64,000 nucleotides of DNA, taken from contig LR990041.1 in the NCBI GenBank assembly GCA_905147135.1, positions 15,065,907 to 15,129,906 of the forward strand, given 5' to 3'. This document shows, in pieces, positions 44,312-56,744 of this stretch. How positions within the stretch are numbered: the first letter of the stretch is position 1; every line of letters starts with the position of its first letter. The stretch comes from Blastobasis lacticolella. Its lineage: Eukaryota > Arthropoda > Insecta > Lepidoptera > Blastobasidae. The notes beneath the pieces are model-generated. The model searched no databases and was not told where the DNA came from. It saw nothing but the letters and a program-made list of their open reading frames with translations. The translations under genes were made by a program, and so were the position numbers.

Positions 44312-45284
44312 TTAGTTCTTGTTTCCCTTGTTCTCTTTAAGTAACAGATACTCAACCACTTTATAACATAACATGTACTGTTCCGGTGTAACGACACTCG
44401 AGTATCTCATACACCGAACTTTCAACACCGTATTTAAAAGCGACATTGTTCTTTTTTCTTTAAGTTGGTCTACTGCATTATTGATGACGCAGAACGTTGC
44501 AGTACGGCCCACTCCTGCCGAACAATGAACGGCTATGGGTCCTGGCTCTGGTAAATTGTAAAAGGTCTCTCTCTTTTTTAACAGATCTAGTAGCTGATTA
44601 ACTTTAGACAGGAAAGAAACAAACTCTTCTTAGTTAGTCAGAGTACCGTATCTTTGGGCCAGTCAGTATAACAGAAATGGGTTATTTCTCGTGACTCTTC
44701 ACATGTGACATCAGTAAGCCGGAGTTGTGTCCTTGTGATACCAAACTCCTCCTCGATTTCAAATGTCTTCACGATATACCTGCCAAAAACGAGTTGATAC
44801 CCTTCAGAACTGACCCAATACTCGTAACAAATGTTATCTTCACCATCTGTTTTAGTCAGCGATACAATGATACGCGTATATCTCTCCCAAATTAGGGTCC
44901 AAAAGTCTCCAACAGTGTGTTCCGTGGGACCCTGACAGCAAATATGTTTACTCCTGTCTTTAAAACCATCTACGAAATTCGCGTGGATGTACGTCGAATC
45001 GCTGTCTTTGTTTGTTACTACGATAGTCCTAGGTTCACTATTTGAATGATCGTGAACTAGAGTCCCTCGAGAGGTCAAAATGACCCTAGAATGGTCCCAA
45101 CACGGGATGTCGTCGTACGGTTCTTGTATGATTTTTTTTTCATTGTAAAGTTATTAATAGTACCTTGTATCGGAAGGTTCTTAATTTCTTTGAATTCCTG
45201 GTTGGCGAGGTTCTCGAAGTTCGGCATCTTGATTTTTATCAAAAGGTCACTAATGGTGAGTGTCTCGAAACCGTGGTTCACCAT
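44312..45284 (-). pseudogene. Bracovirus-type protein tyrosine phosphatase pseudogene
   Basis: About 970 bp, close to the length of intact bracovirus phosphatases (about 300 residues), in a good start context (AACCATGG). The order of motifs is normal for a classical tyrosine phosphatase: an N-terminal helix, HANFVDGF, CCQGPTEHTVGDFW, the WPD loop written as TDWPK (the catalytic aspartate replaced), and the signature loop HCSAGVGRT (about 44502-44530). Breaks are a frameshift in the homopolymer at 45132-45140 and stops between 44630 and 44640. The family occurs in many copies in bracoviruses and acts in infected caterpillar haemocytes. The WPD change is seen in catalytically dead members. Confidence 0.85.
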
Positions 45285-45559
45285 GGTTGCTAATTGATTC
45301 ACTGATAAAAGATAACAAGCGACCTGGGGGCCGATTCTCGCGCATTGCGACATATCTCGAATGCGACATAATCTTTATCTACAAATCTCTATTAAAAATG
45401 TCATTGAAATCTCTACTGCAGCCAAAAAACTTATTCTCAACGATCTTCGACATTGAAAGTCGCATGACTTATCAATCTCACCGATTGATACGTTCCATTT
45501 TTTCGACTACGTTCAAAAGTATCGATTATACTTCTGCACGAAAAAAAGTATGAGACATA

Positions 45560-46270
45560 GGGAATTAAAGGAATTAAGTTATTTATTTCAAGGCTTACGG
45601 CTGTTAGTGATTGTTTGTTTGTTTTCCCAAAATAACTTTAAAAATAAAATTCAAACATTGTGAATTTTAGTAGTATGAAGCGACAATAGATAAGTAGGCG
45701 TATAACGTGCAATAGTAGTAGTAGGGAGGTGCATGCAACATTTATATGCTGCTAAAAAGAATCATTATTATATAGTAAGTAGGTAAATAGGTATAGGTGT
45801 ATACTGTTCCTTTTATTGTTAGATGATTTATTTCGAAATTAGGAGTTGCTTTTTTATTATCTTTAAATTTTATTTCTTGCTGAGATTGCGCACAAATATA
45901 TTTTTGAAATGTGTTTACTTATAATTTTATGTTTATGCGTCGTAGTTTTTAAGTATTTAGTTTAAAAGTTTTTGTAATATTTCTCTGTGTGTGGAAAATA
46001 AATGATTATTAAAAATACATTTAAAATAATAATAAAAATAAATTAAAAAGGATTTGTTTTATTATTATATTTATGATTATTGATATTGATATAATAAAAT
46101 TATAATTTATAATGATTATTTACATTAAATGAGCATATTTCTATGTGTGTGGAAAATAAATGTTAACTTTACGCTACTTCCACCATATATTTTATAAAAA
46201 TGAAGGTAAATAGGAGAAAACTATCCAATGCACTGTTTTAGTCATATTCCTATCTAAAATAAACTCCTAT
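45560..46270. other. AT-rich spacer, no gene
   Basis: It contains two similar phrases, ctgtgtgtggaaaataaatg (near 45985) and atgtgtgtggaaaataaatg (near 46143), each with a polyadenylation-like aataaa. It may mark the outer edge of the wasp-virus-like insertion. No junction motif is recognised. Confidence 0.4.
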
Positions 46271-46439
46271 GTTGCGCGCGCACCGCGGTGTAGTATTAAC
46301 GTGCTGTCGGTCGATTGTCGGAATTTACAATTTATAATTTGTGATTGGTCCACTGACCCTAACTTGAATTCTGCTTACTGTGGTGTTTAAGTGGATAAAC
46401 TCCTCCCAGTGGGCGTGTTCGCAATAAGGGCAGAAACAT

Positions 46440-46562
46440 TTTGTAGTTCGCGGTCTATAATGGAACCCTGGTTGGTGCACCGGTGAGGATTTGAACTCGG
46501 GACCTCTGAGCGCAATTTTCGCGCACTCCGCCACTAGGCCACTGTCAACGGTGCGTAACGCT
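46440..46562 (-). repeat. tRNA-derived SINE head
   Basis: The minus strand has an A box GTGGCCTAGTGGCGGAG and, about 35 bases on, a B box GAGTTCAAATCC. A body follows that runs leftwards past gaaccctggttggtgcacc. The stems do not pair as in a tRNA. It differs in sequence from the SINE at 13082. Confidence 0.7.
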
Positions 46563-46630
46563 TCAAATTGCACTCCGCTATCCGATAACGCAATGCGGCG
46601 GCGGCGCTTTGTTTGCTGCGCGCGTCAGGT

Positions 46631-46666
46631 CAGCGTAGCAGTGGTTACAACCACTGCTACGCTGAA
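46631..46666. repeat. Perfect hairpin with 17-bp arms and a 2-bp loop
   Basis: TCAGCGTAGCAGTGGTT, ac, then AACCACTGCTACGCTGA. It sits in a GC-rich patch (46540-46730) with tgctgcgcgcgt and ggtgcgcgctgtc. It is probably the core of a palindromic MITE. Confidence 0.85.
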
Positions 46667-47281
46667 CTCTCTACGAGTTTTGCTACGGTGCGCGCTGTCT
46701 TTGTTATCGAGTGCATCGCTTTGCTATTCTTTCGTTGCTAAATATATATCTATAAATGAGCGCTATGAAGTGTTTGGCGTGTCTTGTAGCTATTGATTCT
46801 GACCGTTTGTCTACCATCGTCCCATGTTGAGGCTACCAGTCCAGCGTTGCATTGCAATGTTGTTCTCGTAGGTGAAGCGAATCGTTGTACACCATTGTGA
46901 TGCAATATCACAAGTGATGTGATGCAAGAATAGAAGAAAATAATTGTAATAGTAAAAAAAAAATACACATTGTTTTTAGTTGTTTGATTTAATTTATCTG
47001 CTAAAACATTTAATTTAAAGGCATTGAATAAACTTTAACTGGGTAATTTAGTAACTACGCAAATTATTTAAAGTTAAACAATACTCTTTTATTGTGTTTC
47101 TGCCGGTGGAGACCTTTCTCCAGTGCTCCATGGGGTGTGAATTTGGGGAACCGTGGCTTTGGCAGTGGAGGGACATTTGTCTTTTTGCTGCCAGAGTACC
47201 GAGTTATAGAGGTGTGCATCGCATTGGCGCATTGGCGATCATTTGCCTACCGTATGACATTAATAAAAAAATTTACTAACA

Positions 47282-48840
47282 CAATTTTTTTTTTCTTTTT
47301 CTTCTTTTGGTGCCTCTCCACTACTGGAGGTTGGCCGTCAGCTACGCGAACTTAGACTTGTCCTGTGCCAGACGAAACAGTTCTCCATCGCTAGCAACGC
47401 CTGTCCATTCCTTGATGTTACGAAACCACGATTTCTTTCTTCGTCCAGCGCGACGTCTATTCGATCGATTCTGCCCATAATTATCATCATGATCATGGTA
47501 CGATCCGTGACGTAATACGTGGCCATGATACGTGACTTTCCTCTTTTTGACGGTCTGCAACAGTTCTCGGCTCAAACCAACGCGCTGGAGAACATTCACG
47601 TTGAAAACCTTTCGTGTCCAGCTGATACGTAGCATTCTCCGATAACACCACATCTCGAAAGCTTCGAGTGTCAGCTTTTAGAGTCCAAACTTCGCTACCG
47701 TACAGTACCGGCCAGACGTAGCACTGGAGTATCCTCAGGTGAACAGGGGAACAGGTGAGATGGCGGTCAAATGCCTGTCTTGTCAAACATAAAAAAAAAC
47801 CTCACTCGTAGCTTAACCGATAATTTGCGACTGCACAAAACATTCTCCATTCTCTTGAAGGTTGCTCGGGCAATTTCAATCCGTGTCCGAATTTCCTGTT
47901 TGCTGTCCCATTTTTCATTCACACAAGCGCCGAGATATTTGTACATTGACACTCGCTCGATATCTGATCCAGCCACTGTGATTTTAGGGGTTTGTTGATC
48001 CTTTGCTACAACCATGAACTTTGTTTTCGAGATATTCATAGTCAGCCCCGCCTCCTAACTGCACTATTGAACTCGGTCTAATAGTTTTTGCAAATCTTGC
48101 TGAGTTGAAGCTATAAGTACAGTGTTATCAGCATATCTTAAATTATTAATGACCCTGCCGTTTACTTTGACACCCACTTCCAATCCTTCCAGCGCTTTTG
48201 ATATGATTGCCTCTGAGTACAGATTAAAGAGCAGGAGTGACAAAATACATCCCTGTCTGACTACACGGCAAATCTCGATTAGATCAGTTTCTGAATTTTC
48301 GACTCTGACGGTTGCTCTCTGATTCCAGTACAAGTTCTTGATAATTCTAATGTCTTTGCCATCTATACCAATATCCGCTAATCGCTCCAAAAGGATGTCG
48401 TGCCTCACACGGTCGAAAGCTATTTCATAGTCTATGAAACACAACATGACGTCGGTCTGCATGTCCTTGCATTTTTGTACTAAAACGTTAAGAGCAAATA
48501 ACACCTCCTGAGTACCTAATCCGGATCGGAAACCGAATTGACTCTCCTCCAGCTGCTCATCACATGTTGGTCTAATCCTATGGTAGATTATAGCTAGGAA
48601 TACTTTAAAAATGTGACTCATGAGACTGATCATACGATATTCGTCGCATTTTTTAGCTTTCACTTTCTTTGGCAAGGTGATAAACGTAGATCTCAGCGAG
48701 TCATCGGGGAGGGTTCCCGAATCATAGATTTGGTTAAAGAAATCAATTAATACGCCTACATAGTCGTCCTCCTAAAGTTTAATGACTTCACCAGGTATGT
48801 TATCAGGGCCGAGTGCTTTTCCTGTTTTAGCCATACTGAC
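47282..48840 (-). pseudogene. RTE-like LINE, reverse transcriptase to 3' end
   Basis: Minus-strand order: KTGKALGPDNIPGEVIKL with one stop near 48773, DEYRMISLMSHIFKVFL, LEESQFGFRSGLGTQEVLF, FIDYEIAFDRV, VVRQGCILS, and the catalytic box written LRYADNTVLIAS (usually YADD, so one catalytic aspartate is lost). Then KYLGACVNEKWD, LRISWTRKVFN and the conserved end RRAGRRKKSWFRNIKEWTG. A 3' end with gtggagaggcacc and an A-rich tail reaches about 47282. Frame breaks occur near 48050, 47780 and 47640. Confidence 0.9.
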
Positions 48841-48849
48841 TATTTTTTT

Positions 48850-49680
48850 AAAAGAGTAAATAAAGATGAAAATGTTTTAAATGAGTAATTCAGATTAAGT
48901 TATGCAAAAACAAAGAAACCATACCAAAGTGTCGTCCATAAGTAAATTTTACTCGATTTTTATTAATGTTGTCATTATCCCAGTGGTGCTCTCGAAGGCC
49001 CGGGGTCTGCCTTGACCATGACCTATGATTTGGTATAGATGATTTATTATTTACTTTATAAATCTCCCAATCTCTCTGCTGAACTCTTTGTTTTATATCT
49101 CGGGGTGTTAAGACTCTTGGCTACGCTTTGAACGTGTTAAATTATTTTACATTTTAATGTAGGCAACTCAACTGGATCGGATAATCACTTTCGTTTTATT
49201 ACTACGGTTCTACGTAGCGTATCTGCATTTTCTTTGTCGCTTTTCATCATTACCATCTCTTGGGCGTTGCGTTCGCCATCACCGCTTCTGATGTCGTTGC
49301 TTCAAGGAAAGTGGTGTATCAGGATCATTGTCATAAGGATGGTGCCACCATAAACTGGGGTAAACATTAGGAAGATGATGATGAATTTAATACCTATACA
49401 TGACCCATACTTTATTGTCTACCTAGTCTACTTATGTACCTTACGTACTGATATGATGTCCGGAAACCGAATCCAGAATCCGCAAATCTAAGACAACACA
49501 TTTTTTCCAAAGAAAATTGCCATTGCGTGTTGTTGAAATTGCTATCCGAGTAGGGCGGAAGCAAGACTTTGCTCAAAGGTTGTCATAATAACTGAGTCCG
49601 CATCAAAAGCATTTTTGAGATAATATCTTACAAATTTTACAAAAATTATGTGGATCGAATAAATTTTTGAAAGCTATCAA
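48850..49680. other. No gene; SINE-tail fragment near 48990
   Basis: ctcgaaggcccggggtctgccttgaccatgacc (48995-49027) matches the body of the SINE at 13082 and 53860. The rest shows no motif. Confidence 0.45.
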
Positions 49681-49684
49681 TATC

Positions 49685-50060
49685 AGCCCATTTTTGCGTT
49701 TATGCCAGCCTCACCAGAAATTTTGATTCGAGCCAAGTTGACGGTCAGTGTGGGGAGATTGGATGAACGTACTGCCAATAGCCGTGTGGTGCCCGGCAGA
49801 GTAGAATAGCATCAACCTCTTACACTCATGGGTGTCGTACGAGGCGACTAATGTTGTCGAGGCAAAAGATGAAAAGTCTCCGTAGTCTGGAAAATAGGCA
49901 GCAGCATTTTCCATTGTTATATTTAAACACTGCGATCTCCAACCCGCCTGCCAAGCGTGGAGATTATGGCAATAACCTCCTCCTTTTGTTGGAGAGGCCC
50001 TAAGTCCTGCAGTGGATTGTTACGGGCTGTAATGAAGATGACTGCCAATAGATCAAGTCT
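49685..50060 (+). repeat. LINE 3' untranslated region
   Basis: It contains the stereotyped lepidopteran phrases tgtcgtacgaggcgact and ttggagaggccctaagtcctgcagtggattgttacgggctgtaatgaagatgac, with which several RTE-like LINEs end. There is no coding part. Confidence 0.6.
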
Positions 50061-50769
50061 AAAATCGGTGGGGTCAAGCATATAATTGTTATGTCATTTG
50101 TCAAGCGGCAAGAAGGTGAGTTATCGCACCGCACTCCAAAAAGCGTGATACAAAAATGGCCCTTATTATATAAGAAACACATTACACTTTGATCTATCGG
50201 TACAAAACGAATTTTGATTCTGGGGCGTCCTCGCCTTTAGTTACATTTTTATATCTACTGACACGAGCATTGTACAACATTCATTACATGAGAATTTTAA
50301 AATAAAGAATAGCTACACGCCTTTTACCCGTAGGCATAGGCAGAGACCACATAGTTACATTTGCTAATTATAATTAAAAGTCTGAAATGAAGAATTTTTA
50401 TTTGTTTATTGTTGTAAACTGCTCGGCGCTTCGATCCATCTGTGAGCACGATATCAGGTCCATTGGCTACAAAAGTCCTGCCCGTATTGATGACAGATCA
50501 ATACCAATAGAACGTCGCACGACCATTTTCAGGAACTGGCGCTGGCATTCTACCTTAGTATGGCAAAGGAGTATGTGAGCAGGAGCATCACCCAAGCATG
50601 GAAGGAGCGCACCTTATTGCCACCCGACAAAAGCCTATAAAATACTTTTGTTAGGCGACAAATGAAACGCTCCTTCACTGCCTGTTTACACCCTTGTCCA
50701 CGACACCCAAAAACTGTCACATACCAAGGTAATTGTAAGTTTCGGCTTCAGAGAAAGATCTGAAAGACC

Positions 50770-51045
50770 TCGTCTCAGAAAGTTGCAAATTTGTTGTATT
50801 TTGTTGCACATTTATCTACGCCAAACTCCATTCTGATGGAGATAAAAGTTCCTAAAATTTGTCGCTCTATTCTTATAAGTATTAAGTCCTGAAGAGCAGA
50901 ATGGTTATCTCCGCCCTCAGGTTGACTAAGAACTGTGATCCACTGCCTCATACATGAATCTAAGAAGGATCTTAAAGTTGCATCGACCTTATACTGCTTC
51001 AAGATCCGTCTCAGCCAAGAGCGAGGCACCGAATCATAGGCTTTT
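50770..51045 (-). pseudogene. LINE reverse-transcriptase fragment with a large internal deletion
   Basis: The minus-strand frame runs YDSVPRSWLRRILKQYKVD, FLDSCMRQWITVL, then abruptly QILGTFISIRMEFGVDKCA. The AYDSVPHSWL and FGxDKC wording is that of a LINE clade related to R2/R4-type elements. The YADD region between them is deleted. Confidence 0.65.
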
Positions 51046-51249
51046 CATCCAGGCAGCCGAGAGGGACCCCCGGACTCCGCCGGACTTGTTGGCATCATCC
51101 TCATGACAATGAGGAGGAGCTCTTTGGTACCACGAGACCCAACCCTACATCCATTTAGTGACATTGCCAAAATATTATTTTCATGATGGAATACGGATCC
51201 ATGTGAAGCCAAGTATACTATGATGATATACGCATACAACGTAAGTTTA

Positions 51250-51533
51250 CACGATGGTTATACAAGAAGCGGTTTGGTTACTACCCGCACTTATATGCCA
51301 CTGCATTTGTATTGGGCATGGTGGGTTTGGAAACTCTGCAATCGAGACGGAGAGTATCGCTCCTGATGCACTATGACTTGCTGCTCAATGGCAGGGTGGA
51401 CATTCCACGCATGCTAGAACGGATTGGTCTGGTGGTGTGGAACGTAGGCCCGCAGCGGTTGCTTTGCCTGATAGCGCTGCCGTACGCGCCGCGGAATGAA
51501 GATCCCTACAATGCGCGCTCGCGTCCTCCTTGA
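51250..51533 (+). pseudogene. Jockey-type LINE C-terminal fragment
   Basis: The plus-strand frame reads RFGYYPHLYATAFVLGMVG, FETL-type LETLQSRRRVSLLMHYDLLLNGRVDIP and stops at 51533. This is the characteristic C-terminal tail of jockey-type polymerases. There is no upstream RT. Confidence 0.7.
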
Positions 51534-51704
51534 CGATTTAATTTCAAAGCACGAAATCTTTGCTGATGGACTGCGTAAATTTTCTCGTGCCATATATATT
51601 TTTATTAATAACACCTAGACTTTATATTACTAAATTGTCAATGGATCTATTTTTTATATTTAATGAAGTATTAATTTCAATTGATAATTTATATTATCTT
51701 GAAC

Positions 51705-51950
51705 GCACACTCATGCAGTGCGCTGCGCAGTGCACTGCACGATGTGGCAAAACTTGTTACACGCCGAGCAATTTGTATGCAAGTACATTGACAGATGGCG
51801 GAATGTCCCACTGTGCAGCGCGCCGCGCGGCGCACTGCATGATGGGGCAACACCCGCAATTGAAGCCCGAAATGTCAGTTCTGTATGAATTTTGTCTACG
51901 TTTTTCAATTTGGCCCCATCGTACAGCGTGCGGTGCGATGTCAGTAGATG
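51705..51950. mobile_element. GC-rich MITE with 'gcagtgcactgcac' motifs
   Basis: The left part gcagtgcactgcacgatgtgg is mirrored by ccccatcgtacagcgtgcggtgc (about 51910-51935). A middle copy, gcgccgcgcggcgcactgca, lies near 51820. Related words recur at 54125-54162 (gcgccgcgcagtgcactgca). It belongs to a family of palindromic GC-rich non-autonomous elements. Confidence 0.6.
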
Positions 51951-52754
51951 TCAACATGAAACGTCACATCTGACTGTTTCTTTTTACCAACAGTTCGAAT
52001 CTTTCCTCTTTATGTGACCCAGTTGACACACATATATCTGTCTACTTTTTTTAGTACAGATACAACGCGTGTGAATGAAATAGGAAACCGACCTTGTCAA
52101 AGAAAGTTTGACCGCTGATGCGTAAGCCCCTCCCCTTTTTCTGATTCTTTAACATTATCGAAGTTGTTTCGCTTTCGTGACCCTGTCGTCATTCTCTTCT
52201 CAGTTCATCCCGAATTATAAATAAGGCATGTTTTGTTCTAGAACACTAGTTTCTAAAAAGAAATGCCGGTACTAGTAGAAATCTACATTTTGGATGGCAC
52301 CTGTCAAACTTAAAACTGTAATAACTCTGAAACTATTTGCCTTAAAATGCTTGTTCCAGAACAGCAAATACTTATAACATATATCATTTTTTTTAGGATC
52401 CAGTTTTCTAAGAGCAATGGTTTCCGAGTAATTTAAGTTATATTCAATCTCTTTATACTTACTACTGATGTTATATTTTGTAGTAATAGTTTTGAATGAG
52501 CCACCGTGGTATACACTCAGTTTAAGTAAACATTCGTAAAGGAAAGAAATAACTACATTTTAAAACATTTTGTGGTAATATTGTCCGAAAATCATGTCTT
52601 CAACCAGTTGAGGACAAATTTAAGCAGTGTGGTTTATCCTACAACAGAATCAATCAATGTGAATAAAAATACCAAACATGACCGAATCAATCTTCTGAAT
52701 TTAAAAATTTTGAAGTTTTTATGTTCTTATATCCACAAGATAATTTAATTGAAT

Positions 52755-52890
52755 GTATTATCATAGAGCCTGTAACCATCGGACAATCAATACGCTTTTA
52801 ACGAAAATCGGCCAAGTAGTTTTTGAGCTAGAATAAACATCCATACAAACATTCATTTAAACATACATACACACAAACCCCTTTCTCCCG
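52755..52890. repeat. Common lepidopteran interspersed-repeat tail
   Basis: aacgaaaatcggccaagtag, then aacatccatacaaacattcatttaaacatacatacac, the stereotyped wording of a dispersed retroelement end. Confidence 0.5.
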
Positions 52891-53614
52891 CAAGAGTACG
52901 ACATTGACGACATACGACAGAGACGACATTGTTCCACTTGCTATGGTCCTGACAAATCTCTGTCGATTCTTCCACGTTTATCAACTTTACATACATAGAT
53001 TGTTAACTTCAATACCCTCCCTTAGCTCCATCGTAGTCGGGTAAAAAGTATCAGTTATAGTATAGTATTCGCGGAAGTTGCATGGTTCAATTTCTTTAGA
53101 TATTACTGATGTTATACTTTTTAGTTAAAATATGGAATGACTTATCACGGTCTACAGATGGTGAATCTATGGACACCTGTCAGAAGTAAACATCCAAAGA
53201 GAAAATTCGTTTTCAAAGATTTTAAAGTAAAATTATATCTTCTTCCGAGGATGAAGACATGTTGGCCGTACTGCAGATGGTTAATATGCAAAAATGTAGA
53301 CGACCCCGACGTAAATATTGGGTGAAAAAATAGACTTACCAGTTGATGGTAAACCTGGAAATGTATCCGGACCGTTTTCAGCAGGTTTTCAGGATGTCAC
53401 CATTATGTTATAATCAAATATTAACCCGAGCCAGATCAAGGTTACAAAAACGGCACACAAATTGTAATGTCAATGTAGCATTTACAATAATATAAATTGA
53501 ATAATCATCCTGGCGTCATTTATAATCGATTATAATCGATCAGATTACTCTAAACGGAACGTGAGAGACAAGATGCGGATAATGATAGTAAAGAAATTTA
53601 ACGGCAAATTACGT

Positions 53615-53830
53615 GGGGACAATAATGTCTGACCATGCCAGCCCGCTAGGCACGGGAAGGAGAGTTCAACTCACGAAGCGATGGCTAGACGTCGGTAAGA
53701 ACGACATGCGTGCCAACAAACTCACCACCAAGGATACCGAAGACCGAGCGAAGTAGACCAAGAGGAGTAGGAAGGCGGACTCCTGGCAACCGAAATTTAA
53801 CACCAAGACGATGATAATGATGATCTTGGC
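53615..53830 (+). pseudogene. RTE-like LINE C-terminal fragment
   Basis: The plus-strand frame encodes RWLDVGKNDMRANKL-type and DTEDRAKWTKRSRKADSW, the conserved last segment of an RTE-like polymerase, followed by gatgatgatg-like sequence. Confidence 0.6.
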
Positions 53831-53854
53831 GTCAAATCCTGTTTGTGCTCTCGC

Positions 53855-53945
53855 ACGCGAGGACCCGGGGCCCGCTTTGACTATGATCCAAGATTTAGCA
53901 GATCAGGCAATTACAGTGGAACGACTGCCAACTGACCTCCATACA
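53855..53945 (+). repeat. SINE body fragment
   Basis: ggacccggggcccgctttgactatgatccaagatttagcagatcaggcaattacagtggaacgactgcc, the same body as the SINE pair at 13082-13712, here without its tRNA head. Confidence 0.65.
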
Positions 53946-54199
53946 TAAGGTCGACATAAGGTCAATAATCATGCGATTCGTTTAAAATAACGAGCGTAAA
54001 AGCGTCGAAAAAGCTCTCGTGCAAACGTTGCCTAACTCACAATCATTCGTAAATCTCTCGTGCGATCGTTGCCTAACGTGAAAAACCAGAATAACACCAC
54101 CGTTTTCTTTGTTGTCACCGTGACGTGGCACTGCGTGGTGCGCCGCGCAGTGCACTGCACTGCATTAGTGGAGCTAGTCTCTAATGTTTTAATTTATAT

Positions 54200-55000
54200 A
54201 ATTTTTTTTTATGAAATATTATGAATTACGTTACATAAATGTTATATGTAAACGCTTTGGATTTTGTCTGTAAGTATGCATTTATATTAAATAAATAAAT
54301 GAAATTATAAAATAAGACATTGTTACTTTTCTCGTGAAAATAAATTTGAAAGTTACTTTTAAATATCGGTCACTGGCAACACTGCACTGCCCATGGTTAA
54401 GGGCATGCCAACATGTGGAGTCTCCTTTATGTAGAATGCTAGATTAGTTCGCGTGTAATCGCAGCTTATCTCTGTTACCTCGTGAAATAATCGGTCTAGA
54501 TTATTTCAGTATCATTTTTTATAATACCTCAGTAATGCTGTGGACAGTATTTACGGAAACATTAGAGCGCAAATGCATACATTGCCACGATTGCGACAAT
54601 TAATTGATAAAAAAACGTTAAAGAGTATCTGATTGTGATAAGTTCATTCCTTTTGCTAATTTATTTCACAGTGACTCGAACCGTGGTGTTGTTGAAATAT
54701 TACTTGGGCATAGTCTTATTTAAAACACAGTGTGCAGTAAGTATACCTACTTAAGTAATATTAATTCAATAATTTTGCTTAGGTTGGTAGTTAAGTATAC
54801 TTACCTGTTACGTGTAGTTATGTAAACCTAGCTGTTTATGTTGACAAATAATTTCCTATTACATACTTAATGTTTACTTTTTCATTGGTTATGTTTAATA
54901 TGTTGGTATCCCTATCTACCTTCGAGCTGTAAGTAGGTATTAACCTTCATTCAACAAACATTTTAAGTAGGTTCCTACCCTAGCTAGCTAATAAGTAAAC
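54200..55000. other. No gene recognised
   Basis: AT-rich intergenic sequence with 'taagtaggta' wording; no motif-bearing frame. Confidence 0.5.
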
Positions 55001-55002
55001 TA

Positions 55003-55562
55003 GCTATTGCCCACGACTTTGTCCACGAAAATGGCAGTTTAGCCTTTGCCAAGCACATAAAGCGACAAATTTATATTATATCTAGTTTATGAATGCGAGT
55101 AGATCCTACTTGGCAGGCCATGGGTCCGAAACTATAAGGAACTGCTTAATTTGTTCTTAATGGGGTGAAAGTAGGAATAAATCAGTTCTCGCTAAACACA
55201 ACAATTATCAAAATTCTGTACAACTCAAATTCTAGAAATAGAAATAAACTATTCTTAGTAAAAAATTTCACATATGAATTTGATAATAGGTATTGTTATT
55301 TCTAGACATTGAGTTGAGCAGATTTTCGATAAAGTGGCAGCGCTTTCACTGCACCCCCCTTAGTACTTAGTATAGTCCTCTGTGACTTTGTATAGCCACC
55401 AACAATTTCTAAGGTCTAGTTTTACTTGGCCGTCAGTGATACCCCCGGTACTGCAACGTCCATGGGCAACAGTAATTGCCCGGACGGTAACCAACTCCGG
55501 CTCCGGAACGTAACAATTGAATTTAACGCGGACGAAGTCGCGGGCGCAAGCTAGTAAAATAT
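55003..55562. mobile_element. Element bounded by inverted 'ctagcttgcgcccgcgacttcgtccgcg' ends
   Basis: actagctattgcccacgactttgtccacg at 55003 and, inverted, ctagcttgcgcccgcgacttcgtccgcg at about 55532-55558. The phrase is one of the commonest lepidopteran repeat ends. Two inverted copies 500 bp apart could be one element's termini or two independent insertions. Confidence 0.45.
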
Positions 55563-56066
55563 ATTCGCCATAATAAATCAATAGATAGAACATCATGCGA
55601 GAAACATATCTGTCATTATTATTTTTTATAGGTACAGCGACCAAACCTAAACTGTAACTTCGATTAAACAATTTTCGGTGAAACAAAGCGTCGGATGAAT
55701 GGGCGTTGGAGAATGAACCGTTCTCTAATTTAATCTATCGGTTAACTGTCATTCGGCTAACATATTTCTTTAAATAGTGTTTCGAAATGGCGTATTAGTC
55801 CCTAATTTCAGGCATGATCATCTTATCTCAGTCCTTACAGTGCTAACGCAGCTTCGGTTCCGCATTTTTGTTGCCAGCAACCTAAATGCATGAGTTGTAT
55901 CTGTTATGGACGGCAGTTACCGCCTACCATCGGTGGGCTGTCTGCTTGTTTGTCACTGCGTAGAATAAAAAAAAACTTGTTATGTATGACGTGTGCATTC
56001 ATGAGTGATTCAGAATACGGAGGACGCATGGCACGGCGTTATCAACGCGCCGCGCGGGCAGACTAA

Positions 56067-56266
56067 AGGCCTTGCCACATACAAAGCTCGGCGCGAGCGC
56101 GGCGCGTTATTTGCTAGGCAACCATCGCGCGGCGCGATAGTTGCTAGGCAACCATCGCGCCGCGCGATGGTTGCCTAGCAAATAACGCGCCGCGCGATGG
56201 TTGCCTAGCAAATATCGCACCACGCTCACGCCGCGCTCGCGCCGAGCTTTGTATGTGGCAAGGCCT
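56067..56266. mobile_element. 200-bp GC-rich palindromic MITE, copy A
   Basis: Ends AGGCCTTGCCACATACAAAG and its inverse, with TAA on both outer sides. The whole element is nearly self-complementary, with four copies of gttgctaggcaacc-type wording between gcgcgagcgcggcg blocks. It differs from copy B (61285-61484) at one of 200 positions. TAA flanks suggest a PIF/Harbinger-type relative. Confidence 0.9.
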
Positions 56267-56744
56267 TAAACATCGTGAGGGAACTCCCCTGTCTCGTAAG
56301 TCGTAGGTACTTTAATATTGTTGTCTGATCGATCCAGTGAGCGTACATTAGCACAGAGTAACAGAAAAACTACAGAACTCAAAGTATAACTATAACCCAC
56401 AGACAATAGCATATGAAATTAGGTTAGAGATTTCAAATAAACATGATATCATCTATACTATTATTATATTTCGTCGCTTCATTCTTCAGATATAAGTTAA
56501 AACAACTTACAGGTAACATCGCACAATTTAAAGACACAAAAAAACAAAGCTGTCAAGCACAGTGGCGCCACGCGTCACCGGAGTACAACCTCATTCTTTT
56601 TTCGTGAAAGGCAACAGACGCACACGTCTTACTTTCTTATGACTTACCTACCCACCATTTTATTTTCTTCTGTGAATTTTATATATTTTTTTCTTTTGTT
56701 CACGCTACTTTTACAATGCTAAAAAATCAGCGTAATCCCTCTTG

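Noticed and set aside
46325..46796. Open frames around 46325-46796 on both strands
   Set aside because: They cross a SINE head and a palindromic GC-rich element.
51560..51973. 137-codon plus-strand frame with many cysteines
   Set aside because: It is produced by the palindromic 'gcagtgcactgcac' MITE; no protein family matches.
55360..55686. 108-codon minus-strand frame
   Set aside because: It runs through a dispersed repeat end and has no motif or splice context.
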